NCBI RefSeq assembly: GCF_025165815.1
Contig: NZ_JAFFZE010000012.1
Span: forward strand, 186,001 to 250,000
Source of the DNA: Actinophytocola gossypii
GTDB taxonomy: Bacteria; Actinomycetota; Actinomycetes; Mycobacteriales; Pseudonocardiaceae
DNA length: 64,000 nt
Reading direction: 5' to 3'
The position numbers and the translations under genes were made by a program. The notes beneath the pieces were generated by a model. The model was not told the DNA's origin. It ran no database searches and saw only the letters and a program-made list of their open reading frames with translations. Below, one piece after another: positions 24,925 to 34,096 of the stretch. Numbering within the stretch: the first letter of the stretch is position 1; every line of letters starts with the position of its first letter.

Positions 24925-25869
24925 GTGGGTCACGGACATGGTCACGGGCACGGTCACCGTTCGCTGGAATCGAGCCGGCAGGGGATGCGGGCGCTGTGGA
25001 TCTCGTTCACGGCGCTGGCGGCGACCGCGGCGGTCCAGGCCGTGCTGGTGGCGTTCACCGGGTCGGTCGCGCTGCTGGGCGACACGCTGCACAACGTCGC
25101 CGACGCGCTGACCGCGCTGCCGCTGGCGGTCGCGTTCCTACTCGGCCGGCGGGCGGCGACGCGCCGGTTCACCTACGGGCTCGGGCGCGCGGAGGACCTG
25201 GCCGGGCTGGTGGTCGTGCTGGTCATCGCGGCATCCGCGGCACTGACCGGGTGGCAGGCGGTCGAACGGCTGGTGGACCCGCGCGAGGTCACCCACGCGG
25301 GCTGGGTAGCGGCGGCCGGCGTCGTCGGCTTCGCGGGGAACGAGCTGGTGGCCAGGTACCGGATCGTGGTCGGCCGCCGCATCGGCTCGGCCGCCCTGGT
25401 GGCCGACGGCGTGCACGCTCGCGTCGACGGGTTCACCAGCCTCGCGGTGGTCGCCGCCGCGGGCGGGGCGGCGCTGGGCTGGCAGTGGGTGGACCCGCTG
25501 GTCGGCCTGGCGATCGCCGTCGCGATCGTGCCGCTCCTGGTCGGCGCGGCGCGCGAGGTCCTCGGCCGCCTGCTCGACGCCGTCGACCCCGCGCTGGTCG
25601 CGGACGCCGAGCAGGCCCTGCGCGACACCGAGGGCGTCCATGACGTGGGCTGGGTGCGCCTACGCTGGGTCGGCCACACCCTCACCGCCGAAGCCGACGT
25701 GGAGGTGGCGCCGACCCTGTCCGTCGTGGCCGCGCACACCATCGCCCACGCCGCCGAGCACCGCCTCACCCACGCCCTCCCCCACCTGACCCGCGCGACG
25801 ATCCACGCCCACCCGACGAACGCGCACTCGTACCACCGGGCGCACCTGGACAGCGCCGCACCGCGCTGA
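24925..25869 (+). CDS. Cation diffusion facilitator (CDF) family metal exporter
   Basis: A 314-residue transporter. A His-rich N-terminus (GHGHGHGHGH) precedes six membrane helices with the family site ALLGDTLHNVADALTALP (HNxxD in helix 2) and VADGVHARVDGFTSL (HxxxD in helix 5), followed by a cytoplasmic C-terminal domain. CDF proteins export zinc, cobalt, nickel or similar ions by proton antiport. GTG 24925 begins exactly at the His tract. It shares its upstream region with DUF4396 and a CsoR-like operator. Confidence 0.92.
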   Translation: MGHGHGHGHGHRSLESSRQGMRALWISFTALAATAAVQAVLVAFTGSVALLGDTLHNVADALTALPLAVAFLLGRRAATRRFTYGLGRAEDLAGLVVVLVIAASAALTGWQAVERLVDPREVTHAGWVAAAGVVGFAGNELVARYRIVVGRRIGSAALVADGVHARVDGFTSLAVVAAAGGAALGWQWVDPLVGLAIAVAIVPLLVGAAREVLGRLLDAVDPALVADAEQALRDTEGVHDVGWVRLRWVGHTLTAEADVEVAPTLSVVAAHTIAHAAEHRLTHALPHLTRATIHAHPTNAHSYHRAHLDSAAPR

Positions 25870-25874
25870 GGTGT

Positions 25875-28841
25875 CTACATCGGCTCGATCCAGATGTTGC
25901 GGTAGCGGGGGTTGTCGCCGGGGTCGCCGTGGTCCTGGAGGCGGATGGCGCCGGGTTCGGGGGTCTCGGGATCGCTGTCGCCGGTGCCGCCGTCGATCTC
26001 GACGTTGTCGTGGACCAGAATGCCGTTCCACACCACCGTCACGCGGGCGTTCTCGATCTTGTTGCCGGCGGCGTCGAAGCGGGCGGCGCGGAACGTGATG
26101 TCGTAGGTCTGCCACTCGCCCATCGGGGCGGCGGCGTTCACGTCCGGGGCCTTCTTGTTGTAGATGGCACCGGCCTCGTTGGGCGCCAGCGGGTTGCCGT
26201 GGGACTCCAGGACCTGGATCTCGTACCGCTCCTGGAGGAACACGCCGCTGTTGCCGCGTGCCTGGCCGGTGACGTCCGGCGGGTACTGCGGCTCGTACCA
26301 CTCCACGTGCAGGCGGAAGTCCTGGAAACGTTCCTTCGTGCGGATGTCACCGCCCAGCGACTCCATCGAGCCGTCCGCGACGGGCCAGGTCGCGGGGCCG
26401 CCCGCGCGGGCCTCCCACGCGTCCAGGTCGGAGCCGTCGAACAGGACGATTCGTTCCGCCTCGCTCACCGTCAGCTTGTCCAGGTTCACGTTGCCAGTGT
26501 CCCCCGCCCCGTAGGCGTACGTCACGGTGTTCACCCCCTCGGCGAGGGTGAGGGTCTCGGTGTGGTCCGCCCAGGTCGACCACGCGCCGGTGCTGGGTAG
26601 GTGGGTCTGGCGGACTCGCTCGCCGTTGACGTGGACGGTCAGGGACTTGGTGCCGGTGAAGGGATCCGGGCCGTTGGCGTACCGCAGGTCCAGGTTGTAC
26701 GCGCCGGCCGACGGAACGTCCACGGTGAACTCGGTCGCCGCGCCCGAGTTCCAGTAGCCGTCGACGAAACCGGTACCCGAGTAGCCGGGGTGGTTGGTGT
26801 TGACGGCCGCGCCGCCACTCAGCGCGGCCCGCTCCGCCTCGTACGACGTGGCGGCGCCGCCTCCGCCGGCCAGGCGGTTGAGCGTGTACCAGGCCTCGGT
26901 GCTCCACAGTTGCTCGCCGGACTCGGCCGCGAAGGGGCGCGGTGAGCGGACGTGCACCACGCGGCCGGGCAGCAGGCCGGGGACGCGCAGCACGACCGTC
27001 CGACCGTCCGCGGACAGGGTCGCCGAGGACGGGGTCAGCGTCTGCTGGTCGATCTTCGGGCCGCCGTAGTCCTCGGTCGGCTCGTAGCGCCACTGCGACA
27101 CCTCGTACTTCGTCACCAGGTCGGCGGCGGTCTCGGCGGACAGCGGCTGGGTGTACTCCAGCTCGAAGCCGCCCTCGACCGCGCGCATGGCCAGGATGTC
27201 GAAGGCGTCGCTTCCGGTCGCCGCGAGTTTCTGCAGGCCGTGGTCGAGTTTGCCGGGTTGGCCCCAGTTGCCGCCGGCGCCGATGCCGCCGGTGTAGATC
27301 GCGCCGTCGGGGCCGATGCTGATGCGGCTGACGCCGGCTTCGAGGCCTTGGGTCATCCGGAACACGGCGCCCTGGTACTCGCCGCCGATCTTCTCCAGGT
27401 ACGCGCGTTGCAGTCCGCCGTAGGTGACGTCGCCGAACACCAGTTGGCCGGCGAACGGGCCCGTGGTCAGCTGGACCGGGTTGCTGGGCGAGTTCGCGAT
27501 CTCGTTCTGCGGCAACCAGAGTACGGGTTGGGTGACCGGTCGGGAGTCGAACGGGCCGGCCGGGTTCGTGTAGTGGTTGAAGAACCTGTCCTGCTTGATG
27601 TGCACCAGCTTCGACGACGGCAGCCAGCCGCCCTGGTTGTCGGTGACGAAGACCTCGCCGTCGGGTCCCCAGCCGATGCCGTGCGGGGTCCGCAACCCAC
27701 CGGCCACATAGGACACCTCGCCGGTGTCCTTGTGCACCTTCACCGTCGTGCCTCGGTTGGGCGCGGGTTGGGGGTCGGTGGTGGCGCCGCCGAGGTCGAT
27801 GGCGACGGACAGGTTGAGGTAGAAGTACCCGTCCCGGTACAGCAGGCCGAACGCGAACTCGTGGAAGTTCCCGCCGTACGGCCAGGTCGCGATCGTCCGG
27901 TACTCGTCGGTGACGCCGTCGCCGTCGGTGTCGTTCAGCTCGGTCAGCCCGGTCTTCTCGGACACGTACAGCTTGCCGTCGACGTGCTTGATCCCCATCG
28001 GCTCGGTGAGCCCGCTGGCGATCCGCTGGTAGTCCACTTGGGACGGGTCGGTCGCGCCGGTGACGCCGCTCAGCAGGTACACCTCGCCGAGCTCGTTCTC
28101 CGAGCCGCCCCAGGTGGTGATCGCGAGCCGCCCGTCCGGCAACCAGTCCATGCCGCTGACCTGCGGTTCGAAGCCCTCGGGGCGCAGGTTCGTCAGCGTG
28201 TGGTCGGGGTGCACGGCGGTGAGCGGCATGCCGTCGCCCGGGGTGTCGCCGCTGGCCTCGCACTCCTTGCGGCCGGGCGCGGTCACCCGCACCACGTCGG
28301 CGTCGGTGCTCAGTGCTGAGTTCGGCACCAGCGTGAAGTCCGCGGCGCCGGGCGGGCGCCACTCGAGCCGGAGCACGTTGTCGTACTGGGCGTCGAAGTG
28401 GTCGATGCGCAGGGCGTGGTAGCCGGCGGTGAGCTCGACCGAGCCGGTGGCCGGGGTCGGCGCGTGCAGGCCGTCGTGGTCGACCACGACGGACCCGTCG
28501 ATGCGCAGCCGGGAGCCGTCGTCGCTGGTGAGCCGGAACTCGTAGGTGCCGGCGTTCTCGACGTCGAGGTTGCCGGTGACCTCGGAGACGAAGTTGTCGG
28601 CGATCTCGAACTGGTCGGTCGTGCTCCAGTCGATGGTCGGCATCAGCTTGTCGACGTTGGGCGTCTGCCCCGGCTTGAGCACGCACAGTTCCTCGAGGCC
28701 GACCTGGACGTCGAAGACCCGCAACGTCACGCCCGGTTCCTGGGGCGGGAGGTCGGGTTGGGCCTGGGCTTCGGTCGGGGCGAGAACGGTGGTGAGGACG
28801 AGTCCGGTGGCAGCGGCGAGCAGGGAGGGTATCAACCGCAT
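25875..28841 (-). CDS. Secreted four-domain sugar protein: PA14, beta-propeller, CBM35-like, DUF1080
   Basis: A 988-residue exported protein. After a signal peptide (cleavage near AQA/QPD) come a PA14 domain (~60-165, with YEFRLTSDDGSRLRIDG) and a sorbosone-dehydrogenase/NHL-like beta-propeller (~215-560, GMDWLPDGRLAITTWGG). These are followed by a beta-sandwich (~560-655), a CBM35/CBM6-like domain (~660-790, YEAERAALSGGA) and a C-terminal DUF1080 / 3-keto-disaccharide hydrolase-like domain (~795-988, VLFDGSDLDAWEAR, GNSGVFLQERYEIQVLE). The likely role is binding and processing of oxidised or keto-sugars outside the cell. The start at 28841 directly precedes the signal peptide. No ABC genes for sugar uptake adjoin it. 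Confidence 0.88.
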   Translation of the reverse strand: MRLIPSLLAAATGLVLTTVLAPTEAQAQPDLPPQEPGVTLRVFDVQVGLEELCVLKPGQTPNVDKLMPTIDWSTTDQFEIADNFVSEVTGNLDVENAGTYEFRLTSDDGSRLRIDGSVVVDHDGLHAPTPATGSVELTAGYHALRIDHFDAQYDNVLRLEWRPPGAADFTLVPNSALSTDADVVRVTAPGRKECEASGDTPGDGMPLTAVHPDHTLTNLRPEGFEPQVSGMDWLPDGRLAITTWGGSENELGEVYLLSGVTGATDPSQVDYQRIASGLTEPMGIKHVDGKLYVSEKTGLTELNDTDGDGVTDEYRTIATWPYGGNFHEFAFGLLYRDGYFYLNLSVAIDLGGATTDPQPAPNRGTTVKVHKDTGEVSYVAGGLRTPHGIGWGPDGEVFVTDNQGGWLPSSKLVHIKQDRFFNHYTNPAGPFDSRPVTQPVLWLPQNEIANSPSNPVQLTTGPFAGQLVFGDVTYGGLQRAYLEKIGGEYQGAVFRMTQGLEAGVSRISIGPDGAIYTGGIGAGGNWGQPGKLDHGLQKLAATGSDAFDILAMRAVEGGFELEYTQPLSAETAADLVTKYEVSQWRYEPTEDYGGPKIDQQTLTPSSATLSADGRTVVLRVPGLLPGRVVHVRSPRPFAAESGEQLWSTEAWYTLNRLAGGGGAATSYEAERAALSGGAAVNTNHPGYSGTGFVDGYWNSGAATEFTVDVPSAGAYNLDLRYANGPDPFTGTKSLTVHVNGERVRQTHLPSTGAWSTWADHTETLTLAEGVNTVTYAYGAGDTGNVNLDKLTVSEAERIVLFDGSDLDAWEARAGGPATWPVADGSMESLGGDIRTKERFQDFRLHVEWYEPQYPPDVTGQARGNSGVFLQERYEIQVLESHGNPLAPNEAGAIYNKKAPDVNAAAPMGEWQTYDITFRAARFDAAGNKIENARVTVVWNGILVHDNVEIDGGTGDSDPETPEPGAIRLQDHGDPGDNPRYRNIWIEPM

Positions 28842-28915
28842 GTCACGGACAGTAGGAGCACTTTCGCTCAGGGTCAACGAAAGTGGGGGCCGGTTACGGC
28901 GAATGGCCGCACAAG

Positions 28916-29680
28916 TCAGGTGACGCCGCGGTAGGCGATGGCCGGGTGGCCGAGCGCGTCCCGGCCGACCTCGGCGTCGATCTCGTACACCTCCCGCAGC
29001 CGCGCAGAGGTGAGCACCTCGTCGGCGGTGCCGTCGGCGACCAGCGCGCCTCGGTGCAGCAGCACCAGCCGGTCGCAGAAGCGGGCGGCCAGCGCGAGGT
29101 CGTGCAGCGCGACCAGGACGGTCTGGTCGGTGCCGGTGAGCAGCGCCATCAGCTCCAGCTGGTGGCGCACGTCGAGGTGGTTGGTCGGTTCGTCCAGCAG
29201 GATCGCGTGCGGCCGCTGCGCGAGCGCGCGGGCGATGTGCGCGCGCTGCCGCTCCCCGCCGGACAGCGTGGCCCACCGCCGGTGCCGTAGCTCGGTGAGG
29301 TCGAGCCGGTCGAGCGCGGCGTCGACGATCGCGCGGTCGGTGCGGTCCACGCCCCGCCAGCGGTCCCGGAACGGCGTGCGGCCGAGCGCGACCACGTCGG
29401 CCACCCGCAGGTCGGTGTCGCTGTCGGCGGTCTGCTCGACGAACGCGAGCCGCCGCGCGATCCGCCGCGCGCTCCAGCCGGCGATGTCCTCGTCGCCGTG
29501 GCGGACCGTGCCGGCGGACGGTGCGCGCAGGCCGGCCAGGCAGCGCAGCAGCGAGGACTTGCCGGAGCCGTTGGGGCCGATCAGGCCGACGGTCTCCCCC
29601 GGCGCGACGTCCAGGTCGACGCCGGTGATGATCGTCCGGCCGCCCGCCGCCCAGGCCAGCCCCACCGCCGCGATCCTCAC
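28916..29680 (-). CDS. ABC transporter ATP-binding protein (FecE/BtuD-like)
   Basis: A 254-residue ATPase with Walker A LIGPNGSGKSSL near 34, signature LSGGERQRAHIARAL near 140, Walker B AILLDEPTNHLD near 160 and switch His in VALHDLAL. It energises the adjoining permease/binding-protein pair for import of a metal chelate or cofactor. The GTG start overlaps the permease stop (GTGA), giving tight coupling. It is the last gene of a three-gene operon. Confidence 0.93.
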   Translation of the reverse strand: MRIAAVGLAWAAGGRTIITGVDLDVAPGETVGLIGPNGSGKSSLLRCLAGLRAPSAGTVRHGDEDIAGWSARRIARRLAFVEQTADSDTDLRVADVVALGRTPFRDRWRGVDRTDRAIVDAALDRLDLTELRHRRWATLSGGERQRAHIARALAQRPHAILLDEPTNHLDVRHQLELMALLTGTDQTVLVALHDLALAARFCDRLVLLHRGALVADGTADEVLTSARLREVYEIDAEVGRDALGHPAIAYRGVT

Positions 29681-30780
29681 AGGTCACCCCGCCTGCGCAG
29701 CACCAGCAGGAACAGCGGCACGCCGACCAGCGCGGTGAACACGCCGACCGGCACCTCGCGCGGGGCGAACGCCACCCGCGCCAGCGCGTCGGTCCACACC
29801 AGGAAGACCGCGCCGGCCAGCGCGCTGAACGGCAGCAGCGTCCGGTGCGCCGGGCCGAGGAGGAACCGCACGCCGTGCGGCACGATCAGGCCGACGAACG
29901 CGATCGCGCCGACCGAGGCCACCACCACCGAGGTCAGCACCGCGGTGACCACGAGCAGCACGATCCTGGTCGCCCGCACGTTGATGCCGAGCGCTGCGGC
30001 GGTGTCGGTACCGAACGCGAGCCCGTCCAGCGCGGTCGAGTACAGCCACAGCACCAGCAGTCCCACGGCGGCGACGACCGCCGTCACCACGAGCGTGTCC
30101 CAGCGGGACGGTGCCATCGAGCCGAGCAGCCAGTAGGTGATCGCGCGGGTGGTGTCCGCGTCGCTGGAGGCCATCAGCACCAGGTAGGTGACCGCCTCGA
30201 ACAGCAGCCCGACGACGATCCCGGTGAGCAGCACCCGCACCGAGCTCAGGCCGCGGCTGCCGAGCAGCGCGAGCAGCAGCGCGAACGACCCGAGCGCGCC
30301 GACCAGCGCGCCGCCGGACACGCCGAGCGCGCCGCCGCCGACGCCCAGCACCACGACCACCACCGCGCCGGTGGACGCGCCGTGCGAGATGCCGAGCAGG
30401 TAGGGCTCGGCGAGCGCGTTGCGGGTGACCGCCTGCAGCACCGCCCCGCAGATCGCGAGCGCGGCGCCGACGACGGCGGCCATCAGCACCCGTGGGATCC
30501 GCAGGTCCCACACCAGCGAGTCGAGCAGCCGGGGCAGCGGGTCGACGTGGAGCCCGAGGTGCCCGCCGAGCACCCGGCCCAGCTCGGCGAGGCCGATGTC
30601 GCCGCTGCCGACCAGCACGCCGCCGGCGACCGAGCCGACCAGTGCCACCAGCCCGGCCGCGAACAGCGGCACCGGCGGGACTCGCCTTGGCGGAGGTGCC
30701 GGCTCGTCGGCCGGGAGGGCGGGCGCGTCCGGGCGGAGCAGGGCGGGCAGCACGGGCTCCCGCGTGCGGCTAGCGGACAT
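29677..30780 (-). CDS. FecCD-family ABC transporter permease
   Basis: About 367 residues with eight to ten membrane helices. Family motifs include RIPRVLMAAVVGAALAICGAVLQ, NALAEPYLLGISHGAS and GLIVPHGVRFLLGPAHR (the EAA-like coupling loop). The N-terminus is Pro-rich (PADEPAPPPRRVPPVP). ATG 30780 is preferred over GTG 30792; both overlap the end of the binding-protein gene. Substrate as for the operon. Confidence 0.92.
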   Translation of the reverse strand: MSASRTREPVLPALLRPDAPALPADEPAPPPRRVPPVPLFAAGLVALVGSVAGGVLVGSGDIGLAELGRVLGGHLGLHVDPLPRLLDSLVWDLRIPRVLMAAVVGAALAICGAVLQAVTRNALAEPYLLGISHGASTGAVVVVVLGVGGGALGVSGGALVGALGSFALLLALLGSRGLSSVRVLLTGIVVGLLFEAVTYLVLMASSDADTTRAITYWLLGSMAPSRWDTLVVTAVVAAVGLLVLWLYSTALDGLAFGTDTAAALGINVRATRIVLLVVTAVLTSVVVASVGAIAFVGLIVPHGVRFLLGPAHRTLLPFSALAGAVFLVWTDALARVAFAPREVPVGVFTALVGVPLFLLVLRRRGDL

Positions 30781-31774
30781 GCCCGAGGTCACGCAGGCCG
30801 TCGACGACCAGGCCGAGCGCGTCCACCGAGCGCACCGACGGGTCCATGGCGATGCCGGGGACCTCGATGATCCGGTTCTCCCGGACGGCGCGCAGCTGGG
30901 AGACCACCGGGTGCTCCTTCATCATGGCGATCTTCTCCTCGGCGCTGTCGCCCGGCGCGCCGCGCTCGGACAGGTCGCCGACCACGATGACGTCCGGGTC
31001 GCGCTCGGCGATCCGCTCCCAGGACACCTCCGGCCAGTCCTCGTCGACGTCGTCGAAGGCGTTGCGCGCGCCGACGATCCGGCTCAGCTCGGCCGGGAGC
31101 CCGGTGCCGCCGGCCACGTAGGGGATGCCGTTGAACGTCGAGTACAGCCAGAGCACCGTCGGCTCGCCGGCGGAGTTCTCGCCGGCCCGCTCGGCGCGGG
31201 TGACGGCGGCGCGCTGCTCGTCGACCAGTGTGGCGGCGCGGTCCTCGACGCCGAAGATCCGGCCGATCGTCTCGTAGTCGGCGAACAGCCGGTCGAACGC
31301 GGTCCGGTTCTCGTGGTGCCGGGGGCAGTCCACCGCGCTGACGAACGTGGGCAGGCCGAGTTCGGCCAGTTCCTCGCGGGTGCCGACCCGGTCGGGCGTG
31401 TACTGCGCGGCGAACGAGGCCAGCACGACGTCGGGGGCCGCGGCGCGCAACTGCTCGGCGGTGAGCAGCTTCTCACTCAGCACCGGCACGGTGTCGTAGT
31501 CGGCGGCGTACTCGGGGGCGATCGGGACCTTCAGGTTCGAGGTGCCGGCCATCCGCTCGGCGAGACCCAGCTCGAGGAGGGTTTCGGTGGCCGTCTGGTC
31601 GAGGGTGACCGCGCGCTCCGGCGTGGCCGGGAAGGACAGCTCCCGGCCGCAGGAGGTGACGGTGACGCCCTCGCCGGAACGGTCGGGAGCCGCGTACGGG
31701 TCGGCACAGCCGGTGGCGAGGACGGCCAGGCAGGCCGCGAGCCCGGCGGCGCGGACCAGGACTCGCTGTGCCAT
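30770..31774 (-). CDS. ABC transporter substrate-binding lipoprotein (metallophore/F420-0-annotated type)
   Basis: A 334-residue lipoprotein with lipobox LATGC and a FecB/BtuF-like fold. It carries unusual cysteine/histidine patches, TSCGRELSF near the mature N-terminus and VDCPRHHENR near 150. The sequence resembles the actinobacterial group that databases label 'putative F420-0 ABC transporter', a label resting on genome context. Here the upstream Zur-like box suggests zinc or a zinc chelate instead (inference). GGAGG lies five bases before ATG 31774. It is the first gene of the operon with the permease and ATPase. Confidence 0.88.
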   Translation of the reverse strand: MAQRVLVRAAGLAACLAVLATGCADPYAAPDRSGEGVTVTSCGRELSFPATPERAVTLDQTATETLLELGLAERMAGTSNLKVPIAPEYAADYDTVPVLSEKLLTAEQLRAAAPDVVLASFAAQYTPDRVGTREELAELGLPTFVSAVDCPRHHENRTAFDRLFADYETIGRIFGVEDRAATLVDEQRAAVTRAERAGENSAGEPTVLWLYSTFNGIPYVAGGTGLPAELSRIVGARNAFDDVDEDWPEVSWERIAERDPDVIVVGDLSERGAPGDSAEEKIAMMKEHPVVSQLRAVRENRIIEVPGIAMDPSVRSVDALGLVVDGLRDLGHVR

Positions 31775-31819
31775 CACAACCTCCAAGGCGGGGTCCGATC
31801 AGACGAGCGGCCACATTGT

Positions 31820-31838
31820 AGTGATAATCAGTTTCACT
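31820..31838. promoter_or_regulatory. Zur/Fur-like box in a divergent promoter
   Basis: TGATAATCAGTTTCA (31822-31836) matches the actinobacterial Zur consensus TGAAAATNATTTTCA at all but two positions. It is embedded in a longer repeat whose ends are AGTGA and TCACT. It lies 46 bp before the binding-protein start and about 96 bp before the divergent MFS gene, so it could control both operons. Confidence 0.65.
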
Positions 31839-31933
31839 AACCATGGTCGGTTCTCTTTCGCATCTAACTTGCATTTGCCAGACTGAGGCAAGAGTGCGGC
31901 TAGGGTCCCGGCTGGACAGCGGAAGGAGTCACG

Positions 31934-33139
31934 GTGACCGCCACGGCCACAGCGCCCCGATCGATCCTGCTGGAGGCGGGCTTCCTGCGGCTGTGGACCG
32001 GCACCACCGCCTCGGGGCTCGCCACCTGGGCACTGCCGTTCGTGCTCGGGCTCGCGGTGCTCGACCGGGGGTTGACCGCGGGCGGGCTGGGCATCGTGCT
32101 GGCCACCCGAACGGTGGGTTTCCTGCTCGCGGTCCCGGTCGGCGGGGTGCTGGCCGACCGGCACTCGCGCCGGGCCGTGGTGCTGTGGGCGGGGCTCGCC
32201 GCGGCGCTCGCGTCGCCGGTGATCGCGTTCGGGCTCGGCCGGTCGGTGCTGCTGATGGCGCTGGCCGCGGCGGTGGTCGGCGCGGGGCAGGGCGCGTGCC
32301 GGCCCGCGTTCCAGGCACTCACCGCCGAAGTGGTCGACCCCGACCGGCGCCAGCAGGCGAACGCGGCGATGGCGCTGGCCGTGCGGGTCACCACGCTGAC
32401 CGCGCCGGGGCTGACCGCCCTGCTGGCCACCGTGCTCGACCCGGGCGCGCTGCTGGTCGGCACCGGGCTGGTGTGGCTGGTCGCGGCGCTGGTCCCGCCG
32501 GCGGGCGCGGCGGCTCCGGCGGCGCCGGTCGCGCGGGTGCCGTTCACCCGGGAGTTCGCCGACGGGGTGCGGGAGGCGCGGCGGCACCCGTGGTTCCTGG
32601 CCGGGCTCGGCGCGCTCACCGCGGTGATCGCCACCGGCTACTCGGCGACCGGCGTCGCGCTGCCGCTGGTCAGCCGCGACCGGTACGACACCGAGTTCGT
32701 GCTCGCCGCGGCGTTGACCGCCTACACCGCGGGCGCGCTGATCGGCGCGGTGGTGGTCGCGCGCTGGCGGCCGCGCGCGCAGGGCTGGGCCGCGCTCGCG
32801 GCGCTCGCCTGCTACGGGTTCGCGCCGCTGGCGCTGCTGCTGCCGGTGCACTGGGTGGTGGTCGTGGCCGCCTACGTGGTCGCGGGGCTTGGCATCGAGC
32901 TGTTCAACGTGCCGTGGTTCACCGCCACCCAGCGGGAGGTCGCACCGGACAAGCTGGCCAGGGTGTCCTCTCTGGACTTCCTGCTCTCCTACGGGCTCGC
33001 GCCCGTCGGGCTCGCGCTGATCGCCCCGGCCATCGACGCGTTCGGGGTGACCGCGGTGCTCGGCGCGTGCGCGGCCGTGTGCTTCCTCGCCCCGGCCGCC
33101 GCCGCGCTCGTTCCCAGTACGAGGAGGTTCGCCGCATGA
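31934..33139 (+). CDS. MFS transporter (probable exporter)
   Basis: A 401-residue, 12-helix major facilitator with the loop 2-3 motif GGVLADRHSRRAVVL and a C-terminal half beginning near EARRHPWFLAGL. It looks like the EntS/MFS_3 class that exports siderophores and drugs. GTG 31934 follows GGAAGGAG. The stop overlaps the TauD-like gene (ATGA). Divergence from the ABC importer across one Zur-like box suggests export of a metallophore that the importer retrieves. Confidence 0.88.
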   Translation: MTATATAPRSILLEAGFLRLWTGTTASGLATWALPFVLGLAVLDRGLTAGGLGIVLATRTVGFLLAVPVGGVLADRHSRRAVVLWAGLAAALASPVIAFGLGRSVLLMALAAAVVGAGQGACRPAFQALTAEVVDPDRRQQANAAMALAVRVTTLTAPGLTALLATVLDPGALLVGTGLVWLVAALVPPAGAAAPAAPVARVPFTREFADGVREARRHPWFLAGLGALTAVIATGYSATGVALPLVSRDRYDTEFVLAAALTAYTAGALIGAVVVARWRPRAQGWAALAALACYGFAPLALLLPVHWVVVVAAYVVAGLGIELFNVPWFTATQREVAPDKLARVSSLDFLLSYGLAPVGLALIAPAIDAFGVTAVLGACAAVCFLAPAAAALVPSTRRFAA

Positions 33140-33882
33140 CCGGAGTCGTCCCCGCCCGCGTGGACGCCGCCGCCGACGACGCCGCCGACAAGGCCCGGCA
33201 CGCGCTCGCCGAGGACGGCGCGGTCGTGCTCACCGGCCTGCCGGTGACCGCCGACGGGTTGGTGCTCGCCGCCGCGACCGTGCACGGCGCCGACCTGCGG
33301 GAGCTGTTCCCGGTCCGGGAACGCGCCTCCCGGGACGGCGGCGCGGTGCACCTGCACGCGGACAGCTTCGACCAGGTCGTGGACGTCGGCGGGGTGCCGG
33401 TGCGGCGGCGCGATCCGGACGAGGACGCCGTGCTCGTGCAGTGCGTTCGCGGACCGGCGAGTGGCGGGGAGTCGTTCGTCGCCGACGCGTACCGGTTCGT
33501 CGAGGACGCCGACCCGGAGCTGGTAGCGTTCCTCACCGGCGACGACGTGGACCTCTACGGCGCCTGGACCGGCCTGCGCGGCCTGCCGGCGATCCCGCGG
33601 GTGGCCAGGCACGTCGAGTACACCCGCACCGGCCGGCGGATCGTGCGCCGAGGCGAGGGCGCCGTGCCGCTGCACCGCGACCCCGCCGCCGACCGGATCA
33701 CCGCGATGCTCGCCCGGTTCACCGAGGCCACGCTCGCGCTGGAGGCGACGCTCCCCCGGTTCGCACTGGCCGAGGGCGACGTCCTGGTGCTGGACAACTA
33801 CCGCTGCTGGCACGGCCGCGACGCGCACACCGGCGAGCGCGTCGTCCGCATCCTCACCCTGCGCACCGCCGCGGCCCGGTGA
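33136..33882 (+). CDS. TauD/TfdA-like Fe(II)/2-oxoglutarate dioxygenase
   Basis: A 248-residue protein. The HxD pair of the iron site is in VHLHADSFDQ near residue 73 and the distal His in DNYRCWHGRDAH near 224, with a following Arg in RVVRILTL for 2-oxoglutarate. ATG 33136 has GAGGAGG upstream and overlaps the MFS stop, so the genes are coupled. It could hydroxylate an amino-acid building block or the metallophore itself. No peptide synthetase or NIS synthetase is nearby, so the biosynthetic partners would be elsewhere. Confidence 0.8.
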   Translation: MTGVVPARVDAAADDAADKARHALAEDGAVVLTGLPVTADGLVLAAATVHGADLRELFPVRERASRDGGAVHLHADSFDQVVDVGGVPVRRRDPDEDAVLVQCVRGPASGGESFVADAYRFVEDADPELVAFLTGDDVDLYGAWTGLRGLPAIPRVARHVEYTRTGRRIVRRGEGAVPLHRDPAADRITAMLARFTEATLALEATLPRFALAEGDVLVLDNYRCWHGRDAHTGERVVRILTLRTAAAR

Positions 33883-33889
33883 ACGCCGG

Positions 33890-34084
33890 TCAGGGGCTCC
33901 TGGGCATGAGGGCCCACAGGACGATGTAGGCGACGAACTGCGGGCCGGGGAGCAGGCAGGACAGCACGAACACCAGCCGCACCCGGCCGGTTCGCCAGCC
34001 GTAGCGAGCGGCGAGGCCGGCGCAGACGCCGGCGATCATCTTGCGGCTCTGGGGCCTGGTCAGCGCGGTCGACGTGGTGGTCAC
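33890..34084 (-). CDS. PspC-domain small membrane protein
   Basis: A 64-residue protein almost filled by a PspC domain: SRKMIAGVCAGLAARYGW, then a hydrophobic helix and the terminal VAYIVLWALMPRSP. PspC proteins take part in envelope-stress sensing or act as small membrane adaptors. GGAG lies seven bases before GTG 34084. It follows the copper-storage gene by 12 bp and is probably in one operon with it. Confidence 0.88.
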   Translation of the reverse strand: MTTTSTALTRPQSRKMIAGVCAGLAARYGWRTGRVRLVFVLSCLLPGPQFVAYIVLWALMPRSP

Positions 34085-34096
34085 GGGGGTCTCCTT

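Noticed and set aside
28842-29687. A fused frame joining the secreted sugar protein and the ABC ATPase region
   Set aside because: The extra N-terminal part is antisense-like, low-complexity sequence; the ATPase is properly encoded in its own frame and the secreted protein starts at 28841 with a signal peptide.
30419-31840. Plus-strand frame of 473 codons opposite the ABC importer
   Set aside because: Low-complexity Gly/Arg/Val composition without motifs; the minus-strand genes have clear domains.
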